The notes under the pieces are model-generated. The model had not been told where the DNA came from, made no database searches, and saw only the letters and a program-made list of their open reading frames with translations. DNA of 64,000 nt from Clostridiales bacterium Firm_16 (GTDB taxonomy: Bacteria; Bacillota; Clostridia; Saccharofermentanales; Saccharofermentanaceae). Where the stretch lies: positions 124,001 to 188,000 of the forward strand of contig LVAV01000110.1 in NCBI GenBank assembly GCA_001604185.1, read 5' to 3'. Numbering within the stretch: position 1 is the first letter of the stretch; each line of letters starts with the position of its first letter. The position numbers were made by a program, and so were the translations under genes. Below are positions 19,715 to 30,016 of this stretch, piece by piece.

Positions 19715-20614
19715 ATGAGTGAGAATCAGAATGAAGTAGGAGATATCATCATTCCTCAGGAAGACCTGGATAAACTGCCGAAGAATACAGTACATTGCTT
19801 CCCGGCTTCGAAGACACAGATCCTGAGAAGAAGAATCATTACCGTGATCCTGATGCTGGGCGTGGGTGCGGCTCTGGGTTATCTGCTTTATGCAGGTGAG
19901 AAGCCGAGTTTGCTGATCTGGCTTGTGACCTGTGCTGTATTTATCATCAGCCTGGTGGTATTTATTCATACCTTCGTGATCGGCAAGTACCGTGTGGCTA
20001 TGGATTATCAGAAGAATGAAGTGGTCCTTCGTTATATGTTCTCCAAGATCACGATCCCCTTCGATTCTTTCGATGTCAGAGAAGGTGCTGCCGACCGTGC
20101 TACTGTGATGCTTCAGAATTCTGCACTGGGTGCCAGCCTTCAGAACAATGACTATATGGTCCTGGACAATGTTTATGCAGAAGTCTGCTACCAGACATCC
20201 TCCAAGGATCTGGCAACAAAGGAAGACTACGACACACTTCTGAAAGAAGCCAAGCTGGTTGCTTCCGTATTCAAAGCTAAGGAGAAGTACGATGCTCTCA
20301 ATACGGATGAGGACGAGAATTCCACACCGGTATCCAGTGACGAACTGACAGCTCTTGTTCAGGACGCCATCAAGGAAGACAAGGCAGAGAAGGCAGCTGA
20401 GCAGAAGGCAAAGCAGGCCAAAGCCCTTGAAGAAGCCGAGAAGATCCTCAAGGAAGATGCTGAGGCGGCAGAAGCTGCGAAGGACGAGGCTGTGGAAGAA
20501 GTTTCCGAGAAGATCGAAGAAGCTGAAGACGCAGTGGAAGAGGCTTCGGAGAAGGTCGAAGAGATCGCTGAAAAAGTCGAAGAAGCAGTGGATGAGGACA
20601 AAAAAGAAGAGTAA
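19715..20614 (+). CDS. Hypothetical two-TM protein with Glu/Lys/Ala-rich C-terminal coiled coil
   Basis: Two TM segments near N-terminus, low-complexity EEASEKVEEIAEKVEEAVDED tail; start 19715 after GGAGGGTGAGACA. Confidence 0.75.
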   Translation: MSENQNEVGDIIIPQEDLDKLPKNTVHCFPASKTQILRRRIITVILMLGVGAALGYLLYAGEKPSLLIWLVTCAVFIISLVVFIHTFVIGKYRVAMDYQKNEVVLRYMFSKITIPFDSFDVREGAADRATVMLQNSALGASLQNNDYMVLDNVYAEVCYQTSSKDLATKEDYDTLLKEAKLVASVFKAKEKYDALNTDEDENSTPVSSDELTALVQDAIKEDKAEKAAEQKAKQAKALEEAEKILKEDAEAAEAAKDEAVEEVSEKIEEAEDAVEEASEKVEEIAEKVEEAVDEDKKEE

Positions 20615-20747
20615 TTTGATCTTCTGCCGAAAAATCGGCTTTCTTCCTGATTTTAGATTGACGAAAGCCTGTCTTCACCGTAAAATATCCTATGGTATGA
20701 ATTTATTTGCATATTACATATATTAAAGAACAAAGGAGAATTGCATT

Positions 20748-21716
20748 ATGTCATTAGTAACAACTACTGAAATGTTCAAGAAGGCTTATGACGGCGGTTA
20801 TGCTGTTGGTGCTTTCAACGTAAACAACATGGAGATCGTTCAGGGTATCACAGAGGCTGCAGGCGAACTGAAGAGCCCGGTTATCCTTCAGGTTTCCAAG
20901 GGTGCTAGAGCTTATGCAAACCACACTTATCTCGTAAAGCTGGTTGAAGCAGCTGTACAGGAGAATCCGGAGATCCCGATCGCTCTGCATCTTGACCATG
21001 GTGATTCTTTTGAACTTTGCAAATCCTGCATCGACGGTGGTTTCACATCCGTAATGATCGACGCTTCCTCTAAGTCTTTCGAGGATAACATCGCTCTGAC
21101 AAAGCAGGTTGTTGAATATGCTCACGCTCACGGCGTTGTTGTTGAGGCTGAGCTTGGTACTCTCGCAGGTATCGAGGACGAAGTTGTTGTAGAGGCTGGT
21201 CACGAGTCCTACACACGTCCGGAAGAAGTTGAAGAGTTCGTATCCAGAACAGGTTGCGACTCCCTGGCTATCGCTATCGGTACTTCTCACGGTGCTTACA
21301 AGTTCACAGCAGCTCAGTGCACAAGAAATGAGGATGGTATCCTCGTTCCGCCGCCGCTCCGCTTCGACGTTCTCGAAGAGTGCATGAAGAAGCTCCCGGG
21401 CTTCCCGATCGTTCTGCACGGTTCTTCTTCCGTACCGCAAGAGTTCGTTAAGATGGTTAACGAGTTCGGTGGTAACATGCCTGATGCAGTTGGTATCCCG
21501 GAAGAGCAGCTCCGTAAGGCAGCTACCCTCGCAGTATGCAAGATCAACATCGACTCCGATATCCGTCTTGCTATGACAGGTAATATCCGTAAGTACTTCG
21601 CAGAGCACCCGGATCACTTCGATCCTCGTCAATACCTGAAGCCGGCTCGTCAGGCTGTTAAGGATATGGTTGCTCATAAGATCCAGTACGTTCTGGGTTC
21701 TGATGGTAAGGCCTGA
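20748..21716 (+). CDS. fba: Class II fructose-bisphosphate aldolase
   Basis: AFNVNNMEI, ALHLDHGDSFELCKSCIDGGFTSVMIDASS, VVVEAELG, IAIGTSHGAYKF. Confidence 0.96.
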   Translation: MSLVTTTEMFKKAYDGGYAVGAFNVNNMEIVQGITEAAGELKSPVILQVSKGARAYANHTYLVKLVEAAVQENPEIPIALHLDHGDSFELCKSCIDGGFTSVMIDASSKSFEDNIALTKQVVEYAHAHGVVVEAELGTLAGIEDEVVVEAGHESYTRPEEVEEFVSRTGCDSLAIAIGTSHGAYKFTAAQCTRNEDGILVPPPLRFDVLEECMKKLPGFPIVLHGSSSVPQEFVKMVNEFGGNMPDAVGIPEEQLRKAATLAVCKINIDSDIRLAMTGNIRKYFAEHPDHFDPRQYLKPARQAVKDMVAHKIQYVLGSDGKA

Positions 21717-21747
21717 TCATCTGACTGATCGCTTAAAAAGCTTTTCC

Positions 21748-21786
21748 AAAACGGTTTCCTCAAGATCTGAGGGAACCGTTTTTCTA
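21748..21786 (+). terminator. Rho-independent terminator after fba
   Basis: AAAACGGTTTCCTCA/TGAGGGAACCGTTTT stem with T-tail. Confidence 0.85.
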
Positions 21787-21911
21787 TGGAAAGGTCGCGG
21801 ATACGGAAATCTATGACAAAAGAGTAATAATACCCTAACGGTTTGTTGAAAGAAAGTGTGTTATAATCTCCTTGGAAAAGATGAAACCAGATTAAAAGGA
21901 GAGAGATCAAG

Positions 21912-22931
21912 ATGAATTCGAGACCTCAACCAAAGAGAACACTCACAGCACAGCTGAATGCGTTGCGTACTACGGCGCTTTGCCTGTTCGCAGTCAGCAT
22001 GATCCTGCTTTGTGCTTTCGTATTTATGCTCACTTCTATGGGAAAAGTCGGCGGTTCCTCAGACGAGACCACGGCAACATCCGAGACAACTACGGTTCCC
22101 ACTACAGCGGAGACTTCGGCTACCGAGGAGACGACGACGGAATCCACTACCGAAGCGACCACCACCGGAGCGCATGCTTCCTATCCGGCAGATACCAAGA
22201 TCATTGCATTGACTTTTGACGATGGTCCGGATAAGTGCACACCTCAGGTACTGGATGCACTGGAGCGTAACGGCGTAGTTGCTACTTTCTTCATGATCGG
22301 TCAGAATGTTTCCGGTACGGATGCATCGGTACTGAAGCGTATGGTGGATCTGAAGTGTGAGATCGGTAACCACACCTGGGCCCATAAGACTTTGACCAAG
22401 TTGTCGGTAGACGAAGCTTATGAGCAGCTTCAGAAGTGTGACCAGGCGATCATGGATAAGATCGGCCAGAAGGCGACAGTCATTCGTCCGCCGGAGGGTG
22501 CCGGTCTGATGCAGGACGGACTCTTTAAGTATTCCTTCGAGAATAAGGAATACGTGGTGAACTGGGACGATGTTTGCTGTCCGAAGGACTGGGCGAAGCC
22601 GGCTCTGGGCGATGCGCACTATACTGCGCAGTATGTTATCGATAATGCTTCCGACGGATCCATGGTACTTCTCCATGACTCTCACCAGTCTACCGCCGAT
22701 TCTCTGGATGAGATGATCCAGGGTCTGAAGGATAAGGGATTCGTATTTGTTACTGTCAGTGAGGTTCTGGAATCCAGATCCGCAAGTCTGGGTCTGACTG
22801 TCGAGAAAGCGACTTCGAAGGGCTGGGATTCCTCCATGCTTATGGAAGCCTATCCGGGCGGACCGGTCTACGGTGTCCGTTATGCTTACGTCAGCAGTAA
22901 GCTGATGTTCGAGGAACGCAAGAAGAGCTGA
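21912..22931 (+). CDS. Membrane-anchored polysaccharide deacetylase (NodB homology) with Thr/Glu-rich linker
   Basis: TM anchor, TTxxT linker, ALTFDDGPDKCTPQVLDALE, IGNHTWAHKTL. Confidence 0.93.
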   Translation: MNSRPQPKRTLTAQLNALRTTALCLFAVSMILLCAFVFMLTSMGKVGGSSDETTATSETTTVPTTAETSATEETTTESTTEATTTGAHASYPADTKIIALTFDDGPDKCTPQVLDALERNGVVATFFMIGQNVSGTDASVLKRMVDLKCEIGNHTWAHKTLTKLSVDEAYEQLQKCDQAIMDKIGQKATVIRPPEGAGLMQDGLFKYSFENKEYVVNWDDVCCPKDWAKPALGDAHYTAQYVIDNASDGSMVLLHDSHQSTADSLDEMIQGLKDKGFVFVTVSEVLESRSASLGLTVEKATSKGWDSSMLMEAYPGGPVYGVRYAYVSSKLMFEERKKS

Positions 22932-22953
22932 TCCTGAATGATTGAACCAAAAG

Positions 22954-22986
22954 AAAAGATGCCTCGTGTCCGGGGCATCTTTTTTG
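22954..22986. terminator. Bidirectional terminator
   Basis: AAAAGATGCCTCG/CGGGGCATCTTTT between convergent genes. Confidence 0.8.
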
Positions 22987-23006
22987 TTGCTTGATAAAGG
23001 GAAAAC

Positions 23007-24941
23007 TCAGTTGCTTTCCAGCTCCATGTATTCGCTGTACAGGTTTTCCAGTTCTTCGGAATTGGCGGCGTATTTCTGGTAATCTTCCGGAGATGTGCTG
23101 GGTCCGAAAGAGGCTTCCAGGGTTTTCTGTTCTTCTTCCAGCTCGGCGATACGCTTCTCCAGGAATCGGGTACGTTCCATTCTTCTGGCATTCTCTTTGC
23201 GTTCCTGGGCGCGATTGACGGTGGGCTTATCTTTCTTCGGATTCAGAGCATCCTGCTCGGCCTTCTTCAGTTTCTCCTCCTGACGCTGGGCAGAGAGGAG
23301 GCGGGCCCGTTCTTCCTCCGTCTGGGCAACAAAGGCTTTATATTTCTTCCTGTATTGTTCGTAAGAATCCAGGATCTCTACCTTCGGACCGAAGAATCCC
23401 AGGATCTTGCTTGTACATTTCTCGATGAAGTAACGGTCGTGGCTTACGGCCAGGATCGCACCGTTATAATCTGCCAGGGCATCCTCAAGCACCTCGCGGG
23501 ATTCGATATCCAGGTGATTGGTCGGCTCGTCCAGGAACAGAAGCTCCGGCTTTTCTTCCAGAAGACAGCATAGATACAGTCTCGAACGTTCTCCGCCGGA
23601 GAGAACGGAGATCTCTTTATACACATCGATATCCCGGAATCCGAAACGGGCCAGCAGGTTTCTCGCCGGCGTCTCACCCAGTTCACTACGGATCATCAGT
23701 TCATCCAGGATCGTACGGGTCTCGTCTTCAAAGGGGACGAACTGTCCCATGTATCCGATCTGGGACGATCCGGATACCAGAACATCGCCGTCGAAATCAT
23801 CCACTTTTCCCAGAAGAAGAGAAAGCATGGTGGTCTTACCACAACCGTTGGGTCCCACCAGAAAGAGCTTGTCCGAAGCCTTGATCTCGAAGGATACGTT
23901 CTTGAAAAGCTCTTTACCGTCGCTGAATGTCTTGCCGATGGCGCGGGCCTCAAGTAGTTTCTTATCCGGATCTCCGGCACGGACTTCCGGCATGAGCTTG
24001 AAACTCATACGCATGGGTCCGCCGGCGATCTTCGCACGCTCGGCCGCCAGACGGTCCGAAAGTTTCTCCACCACTTTCTCACGGGCATGGTAACCGGAAA
24101 TGTTTCGGTGGGAAAGCATGGTCTGTGTCACGCCTTCCTGGCGGGCCAGTTCGCGCTCCAGATTGGCAATGACCTGGCGCTGGTCTTCCAGGAAACGTTG
24201 TTTCTGCTCTTTGTAATCGGTATAGTTTCCGCGATAGGCGGTGATATGCGAATTCTCCAGTTCGAAGACTTTGTTGACGGTATGGTCGATAAAGTAACGG
24301 TCATGGGAGATGAGAAGTACCGCTCCGCCGTAGGAACGGATAAAGCCTTCCAGCCACTCCATGGCATCGGTATCCAGGTGGTTCGTCGGCTCGTCCAGAA
24401 GCAGGATATCCGGACGGGACACGATGAGACGGGCCAGACAGATCCGCATTTTTTCGCCTCCGGAGAAGGTAGAGATGTCTCTCGTCCAATCGATATCCGT
24501 CAACCCCAGTCCAGCCAGTGCGGCCTTCATGCGGGGTTCGTAATCGTAACCGCCCAGGGCTTCGAAACGGGAAGTTAGCTGTTCGTATGTACGAAGAAGA
24601 GACTGGGACTGGGCATCATCGGCATTACCGAGACGGTACTCCGCTTCCCGCATCTTGTCTTCCAGTGTCTGTAATTCCTCACTGATGAGAAGATTACCGC
24701 TTACATCCAGTTCATCCATATTCTGGGTCAGGTATCCGGCGATGGCGGTTCCGTGATGGAGCACCTCACCCTCGTCAGGAGAGACCTTGCCCTGGATCAT
24801 TTTGAATAAAGTAGATTTACCGGTACCGTTGTTACCGATGAGCGCAATTTTATCACCCCGATCTACCGAGAAAGAAACCTGATCTAAAAGGAGTCTTGCA
24901 TGGTAAGACTTGGATACTTTATTGACAGATATAAGCGGCAT
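23007..24941 (-). CDS. ABC-F family ATPase
   Basis: Two ATP-binding cassettes in one chain (GNNGTGKSTL..; GPNGCGKTTML..), LSGGERSRLYL, LDEPTNHLD twice, no TM. Confidence 0.93.
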   Translation of the reverse strand: MPLISVNKVSKSYHARLLLDQVSFSVDRGDKIALIGNNGTGKSTLFKMIQGKVSPDEGEVLHHGTAIAGYLTQNMDELDVSGNLLISEELQTLEDKMREAEYRLGNADDAQSQSLLRTYEQLTSRFEALGGYDYEPRMKAALAGLGLTDIDWTRDISTFSGGEKMRICLARLIVSRPDILLLDEPTNHLDTDAMEWLEGFIRSYGGAVLLISHDRYFIDHTVNKVFELENSHITAYRGNYTDYKEQKQRFLEDQRQVIANLERELARQEGVTQTMLSHRNISGYHAREKVVEKLSDRLAAERAKIAGGPMRMSFKLMPEVRAGDPDKKLLEARAIGKTFSDGKELFKNVSFEIKASDKLFLVGPNGCGKTTMLSLLLGKVDDFDGDVLVSGSSQIGYMGQFVPFEDETRTILDELMIRSELGETPARNLLARFGFRDIDVYKEISVLSGGERSRLYLCCLLEEKPELLFLDEPTNHLDIESREVLEDALADYNGAILAVSHDRYFIEKCTSKILGFFGPKVEILDSYEQYRKKYKAFVAQTEEERARLLSAQRQEEKLKKAEQDALNPKKDKPTVNRAQERKENARRMERTRFLEKRIAELEEEQKTLEASFGPSTSPEDYQKYAANSEELENLYSEYMELESN

Positions 24942-24963
24942 GAAAAATGTCCTTTAGTTGTGT

Positions 24964-25347
24964 TTATTTGAAAGGATTGCTGACGATCTCATGGCCACAG
25001 TAGATGCAACGGTCCACCAGGGAATCTGTATTCTGAAGCGGAACATGACAATTCGGGCAGAGCTGAGGCTTGTCATCTTCGTTCTCACCGTTGAGCGCGG
25101 CCTGCTTCTTCGCCTTGTTATTGGTATCCAGTTCGGAGAGGATCTCAACTAATTCCTCTTCAGTATGACCTTCACGCTGGAGGAATGTCCACAAAGCCTC
25201 GCAGATCAGATCCAGTCGTTCAACCTTCGTACGTAAAGCGGCGATCTCCTCGCCATATTCACGAATGTCCGCGCTGGATGTCGGTGGTGTCTGATATCCG
25301 CTGTTGTTGCCAAGAAATGAATTCGTTCCAAATAATCCGCGTGCCAT
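24964..25347 (-). CDS. Hypothetical protein with C-terminal zinc ribbon
   Basis: [24 protein letters not shown]; start at MARGLFG. Confidence 0.7.
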   Translation of the reverse strand: MARGLFGTNSFLGNNSGYQTPPTSSADIREYGEEIAALRTKVERLDLICEALWTFLQREGHTEEELVEILSELDTNNKAKKQAALNGENEDDKPQLCPNCHVPLQNTDSLVDRCIYCGHEIVSNPFK

Positions 25348-25474
25348 AGGTAGTCTCCTTGATTTTTTATACATTATAGCACACAGTAAAGAAAATCCGA
25401 CATATTTATTGCATGATCGCGGGTTTGCAAGTAACATTAAAGTAGGATTTGAATTCAGAAAGGATACGGATCGT

Positions 25475-26761
25475 ATGGGAATGACTTTGACACAGAAGAT
25501 CCTGGCCCGCCACGCAGGACAGGAATCTTGCAGGCAGGGAGACCTGATCGAAGCCTCTCTGGATCTGCTTCTTGGAAACGATATAACGACACCTCCGGCT
25601 ATTGATGTATTCTATCAGGCCGGATTTGAGAAAGTTTTTGATACGGCAAAAATCGCGCTGGTTCCGGATCACTTCGCACCGAACAAGGATATCAAATCGG
25701 CGGAACAATGTAAGAAGATGCGACAGTTCGCCAAAGATCAGAAGATCGTACATTATTTCGAGCAGGGACGGGAAGATATGGGTGTCGAACATGTCATCCT
25801 TCCGGACAATGGTCTGGTGCTTCCGGGTGACTGCATCATCGGCGCCGATTCTCACACTTGCACTTACGGGGCACTGGGGGCTTTCAGTACCGGTGTCGGT
25901 TCGACGGACCTGGCCTGTGCCATGGCCGCAGGAACGACATGGTTCCGTGTGCCTTCTGCCATTCGTGTGGAACTGAAAGGTAAGCTTCCCAGATATTGTT
26001 CCGGTAAAGACGTGATCTTGTACCTGATCGGTAAGATCGGGGTAGACGGCGCACTTTACCGCTCTCTGGAATTCAGTGGAGAGGGTGTGGCAGAACTGTC
26101 CATGACCGACCGTCTGACGATCTGTAATATGGCCATCGAATGTGGCGCGAAGAACGGAATCTTCCCGGTAGATGAGAAGACCATCGCGTATCTGAAAGAA
26201 CATGTAAAAGGTGAGTTTACAATCCCGGAGGATCTGCAGGCGGATGCCGATGCAGACTACGACGAGACCGTGACCATCGATCTGTCGGAACTGTCTCCGA
26301 TGGTTTCCTTCCCGCATCTGCCTTCTAATACCCACGCAGTGGGTACTTTTGATCGGGTCGATATCGATCAGGTCGTGATCGGATCCTGCACCAACGGCCG
26401 GATCGAAGATATGCGCAAAGCCGCAGCGGTGCTTCGCGGACGGCAGGTAGCGGATGGAATCCGTGCGATCGTGCTGCCGGGTTCCCAGCGTGTCTATAAG
26501 CAGTGTCTGGAAGAAGGACTGCTTTCCATCTTTATCGATGCGGGCTGTGTGGTATCGGCACCGACCTGCGGACCTTGTCTGGGCGGTCATATGGGTGTCC
26601 TGGCTAAAGGGGAGAGATGTGTATCCACCACCAACCGTAACTTCGTGGGAAGAATGGGACATAAAGAGTCGGAAGTGTATCTGGCCGGCGTGGAAGTGGC
26701 TGCTGCATCGGCAGTCATGGGTTATATAGCAAGTCCCGAGGAACTTGCCCCGATATCCTAA
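25475..26761 (+). CDS. leuC: 3-isopropylmalate dehydratase large subunit
   Basis: [55 protein letters not shown]. Confidence 0.95.
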   Translation: MGMTLTQKILARHAGQESCRQGDLIEASLDLLLGNDITTPPAIDVFYQAGFEKVFDTAKIALVPDHFAPNKDIKSAEQCKKMRQFAKDQKIVHYFEQGREDMGVEHVILPDNGLVLPGDCIIGADSHTCTYGALGAFSTGVGSTDLACAMAAGTTWFRVPSAIRVELKGKLPRYCSGKDVILYLIGKIGVDGALYRSLEFSGEGVAELSMTDRLTICNMAIECGAKNGIFPVDEKTIAYLKEHVKGEFTIPEDLQADADADYDETVTIDLSELSPMVSFPHLPSNTHAVGTFDRVDIDQVVIGSCTNGRIEDMRKAAAVLRGRQVADGIRAIVLPGSQRVYKQCLEEGLLSIFIDAGCVVSAPTCGPCLGGHMGVLAKGERCVSTTNRNFVGRMGHKESEVYLAGVEVAAASAVMGYIASPEELAPIS

Positions 26762-26782
26762 GTGAGGAAGAAGGATCAGGAT

Positions 26783-27277
26783 ATGAAATTGCATGGAAAA
26801 GTTATTAAATACGGAGCGAATGTAGATACAGACGTGATCATTCCGGCCAGGTATCTGAATACCTCGGATAAAGACGAGCTGGCGAAGCATTGTATGGAGG
26901 ATCTGGATCCGGAGTTTACAAGCCGTGTCCGTCCCGGAGACCTGATGGTAGCAGGCCCGAACTTCGGCTGCGGTTCCTCAAGAGAACATGCACCGGTGGC
27001 CATTAAGGCCAGCGGGATATCCTGCATCATCGCGCCGTCCTTTGCCAGGATCTTCTACCGGAACAGTATTAATACGGGACTGGCGATTCTGGAGTGTGAA
27101 GAAGCATATGAGAAGATAAAGGATAACGATGAGGTGGAAGTGGACCTGGAGACGGGAACCATCTCGGATCTGACCAGTGGCGAGACATTTCACGCCAACG
27201 GTTTTCCCTCCTTTATCCAATCCATCATGGACGCAGACGGACTGGTGGGTTACACGAAGAAGAAACTCGGAAAATAA
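26783..27277 (+). CDS. leuD: 3-isopropylmalate dehydratase small subunit
   Basis: [36 protein letters not shown]. Confidence 0.96.
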   Translation: MKLHGKVIKYGANVDTDVIIPARYLNTSDKDELAKHCMEDLDPEFTSRVRPGDLMVAGPNFGCGSSREHAPVAIKASGISCIIAPSFARIFYRNSINTGLAILECEEAYEKIKDNDEVEVDLETGTISDLTSGETFHANGFPSFIQSIMDADGLVGYTKKKLGK

Positions 27278-27289
27278 GAGGTGTTGCAT

Positions 27290-28399
27290 ATGATTACCAA
27301 GAAGATCACCGTGATCCCGGGAGACGGGATCGGACCGGAAGTGACATCCAGTGCCATACGCGTGCTGGACGAGGTGGCTTCCTCCTGCGGATGCCGCTTC
27401 GAATATCAGGAAGTACCTGCAGGCGGCGTGGCCATCGATACCTGTGGCAAGGCTTTGCCGGAGGAGACACTGGAAGCGGCGAAAGCTTCTGATGCCGTGC
27501 TTCTGGGTGCTGTAGGTGGTCCGAAGTGGGATGGTCTTTCCGGTGACAACCGTCCGGAGGCCGCACTACTGGGGCTCAGAAAAGGACTTGGTCTTTACGC
27601 GAACCTCCGTCTGGCAGTGCTTTTTCCACAGTTGAAGGACGCAAGTCCCCTGAAGAATGAACTGGTGGAGAACGGTGTGGATATCATGATCGTCCGTGAA
27701 CTGACCGGAGGCATCTATTTCGGAGAAAGAGGTCTGGCACCATCAGACGGAACCTTGGAGAACGGTACGGCAAAAGGTTTGGAAGCTTTCGATGTGGAGC
27801 GTTATAGTGAAGCGGAGATCGACCGGATCCTGAAGGTGGGATTTACTCTGGCGATGCAGAGAAAGAAGAATCTGATCGTGGTGGACAAGGCGAATATCCT
27901 GGAGACCTCTCGTCTGTGGAGGAAGCGGACCGCGGAGATCAGTAAAGAATATCCTGAAGTGAGCGTGGAGTTTATGTATGTGGACAATGCATCCATGCAG
28001 CTTCTCCGTCGCCCGTCTTCTATGGATGTGATCGTTACCAGTAATATGTTCGGCGATATTCTTTCGGATGAGGCCGGCATGATCACCGGTTCCATCGGTA
28101 TGCTTCCGTCGGCGTCTCTGGGTGATCCCGGAAAGCCGGGCATGTACGAACCGGTCCATGGATCGGCACCGGATATCGCGGGCAAGGATATGGCCAATCC
28201 GCTGGCGACGATCCTGTCCTGTGCCATGATGCTTCGTTCTTCTCTGGGACTTCCGGAGGCGGCAGATAAGGTGGAGCAGGCAGTGAGAAATGTACTTGCC
28301 GCGGGATATCGTACCGCCGATATCGCTCAGGGATCGGAAGAAGTACTGGGTACGAAAGCCATGACGGAGAAGGTCCTTAAGGAGCTTCGCAAGTTGTGA
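27290..28399 (+). CDS. leuB: 3-isopropylmalate dehydrogenase
   Basis: [53 protein letters not shown]. Confidence 0.96.
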   Translation: MITKKITVIPGDGIGPEVTSSAIRVLDEVASSCGCRFEYQEVPAGGVAIDTCGKALPEETLEAAKASDAVLLGAVGGPKWDGLSGDNRPEAALLGLRKGLGLYANLRLAVLFPQLKDASPLKNELVENGVDIMIVRELTGGIYFGERGLAPSDGTLENGTAKGLEAFDVERYSEAEIDRILKVGFTLAMQRKKNLIVVDKANILETSRLWRKRTAEISKEYPEVSVEFMYVDNASMQLLRRPSSMDVIVTSNMFGDILSDEAGMITGSIGMLPSASLGDPGKPGMYEPVHGSAPDIAGKDMANPLATILSCAMMLRSSLGLPEAADKVEQAVRNVLAAGYRTADIAQGSEEVLGTKAMTEKVLKELRKL

Positions 28400-28471
28400 G
28401 TTGTTAACGGAAAATCCATTTTTGTCCAATATAATGGACGTACTACGAAAGAAGCAGGAGACAGTTTCTAT

Positions 28472-30016
28472 ATGGCGAAAAAGAGTTTGCTGGCAGTTAT
28501 CGATCTGGGATCGCTGTCACTGAGACTGAAGATCTTCGAACTGGGTGAGAAGAGTGCCCCCAAGGAGATCGAGTCGGTCCGGAAATATATGTCTGTTTTT
28601 TCCAAGGCCTATACCGAAGGCTTCATTGCCCAGCCACAGGTCATGGAACTGGTGGAGATCCTGAAGGGATTTGCCGAGAAGATCAAGGAGTACAAGATCA
28701 AGGATGTTATCTGCGTGGCGACCAGTGCTTTTCGAGAAGCGGGCAACCGGGCGATGGTCATTGAACAGATCCGCGTGCAGACGGGCATCAAGGTCACGGT
28801 ACTGGATAATGCCAAAGAAAGATATTTCCATAATCTTGCAGTAAAGGAAAGTCAGCCGGGCTTTACGGATCTGGTTTCCGAGGGCACCATGGTGCTGGAT
28901 ATCGGTTCCGGAAGTATGCAGGCGACGCTCTATGACAAGTCGGATCTGGTATTCAGTCAGAATACCCGTCTCGGTTCGCTTCGTGTCAGTGAGATGCTTT
29001 CGGATCTGGCCAAGCAGACCACGCACTATACCGAAGTACTGGAGGAATTCATCTCGCAGGATCTGGCAGAATATCACGCCATCGAGCCGAAGAATATTCA
29101 GTATAAGAATCTGGTAGTCTTCGGAAGTGATATGGGCTTTATCAAGCGCCTGGCCGGCAAGTCTCCGAGAGAATATTGCTTTGTTACCAAGGAGCAGTTC
29201 GATGAACTGGTGGCATCTCTTCTTCGGATCCGTCCGGAGGAACTGGCGCGTAAACTGGATATCACGCCGTCTACCGCACCACTCCTTCTGCCGACGGCCC
29301 TGATGGTGAAGAAGATGCTGGATTATACCGGCATTGACGGCGTGCATATGCCGGATGCCTCCCTGACAGAAGGTGTTATGTACGATTATGCCTGGAGCCA
29401 CAAGCAGTACGACCTCGTCGTGGATCCGGACCGGGATCTGATCTCGGCGGCGCGCCATGTGGCCAAGCGATATAAATCCGAGAAGAAACATATCGTATTC
29501 GTGGAAGGTGCGGCCATTGCTGTCTTCGATGCGACAAAAAAACTTCATGGTATGGGTAATCGAGAAAGAACGATGCTGCGTGTCGCATCGATCTGTCACG
29601 AACTGGGAAAGTTCATCAACATTTCCAATCCGAGCCCATCGACCTACAGCATAATCGACAGGACCGAGCTGATCGGACTTTCGGAAGAGGAAAGAAAGAT
29701 CGTGGCGCTGGCGGCCCGTTTCTATACCGATCCCCATTTCTACCAGGATCCGAGATATACCGAGATCCCGACCAAGGATCAGGTACTGGTATCCAAGCTT
29801 ACGGCCATCCTTCGTCTGGCCGATTCCCTGGATGCATCCCATAAACAGAAACTTCGTGATATTGCCGTGACGTTGAGTCCGGACGGACTGACCATCAGCG
29901 GTGATACGATGTATGACATGACATATGACAAGTGGTTCTTCGAGAACCATACAGATCTATTTACGCAATTCTTCTCCGTGAAGGCGGTATTGCGTGTTCG
30001 GAGGCAGATTCGATGA
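28472..30016 (+). CDS. Ppx/GppA-family exopolyphosphatase with C-terminal HD-like domain
   Basis: AVIDLGSLSLRLKIFE, VLDIGSGSMQATLY; HELGKF in C-terminal half. Confidence 0.9.
   Translation: MAKKSLLAVIDLGSLSLRLKIFELGEKSAPKEIESVRKYMSVFSKAYTEGFIAQPQVMELVEILKGFAEKIKEYKIKDVICVATSAFREAGNRAMVIEQIRVQTGIKVTVLDNAKERYFHNLAVKESQPGFTDLVSEGTMVLDIGSGSMQATLYDKSDLVFSQNTRLGSLRVSEMLSDLAKQTTHYTEVLEEFISQDLAEYHAIEPKNIQYKNLVVFGSDMGFIKRLAGKSPREYCFVTKEQFDELVASLLRIRPEELARKLDITPSTAPLLLPTALMVKKMLDYTGIDGVHMPDASLTEGVMYDYAWSHKQYDLVVDPDRDLISAARHVAKRYKSEKKHIVFVEGAAIAVFDATKKLHGMGNRERTMLRVASICHELGKFINISNPSPSTYSIIDRTELIGLSEEERKIVALAARFYTDPHFYQDPRYTEIPTKDQVLVSKLTAILRLADSLDASHKQKLRDIAVTLSPDGLTISGDTMYDMTYDKWFFENHTDLFTQFFSVKAVLRVRRQIR

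Noticed and set aside
17009-19969. 986-aa minus-strand ORF opposite valS
   Set aside because: Shadow ORF of a clearly coding strand. The low stop frequency on the opposite strand reflects codon bias; the translation has no recognisable domain.
20626-20656. GCCGA/TCGGC hairpin as a terminator after the 19715 gene
   Set aside because: Short 5-bp stem with weak T-tail; plausible but not strong enough to list.
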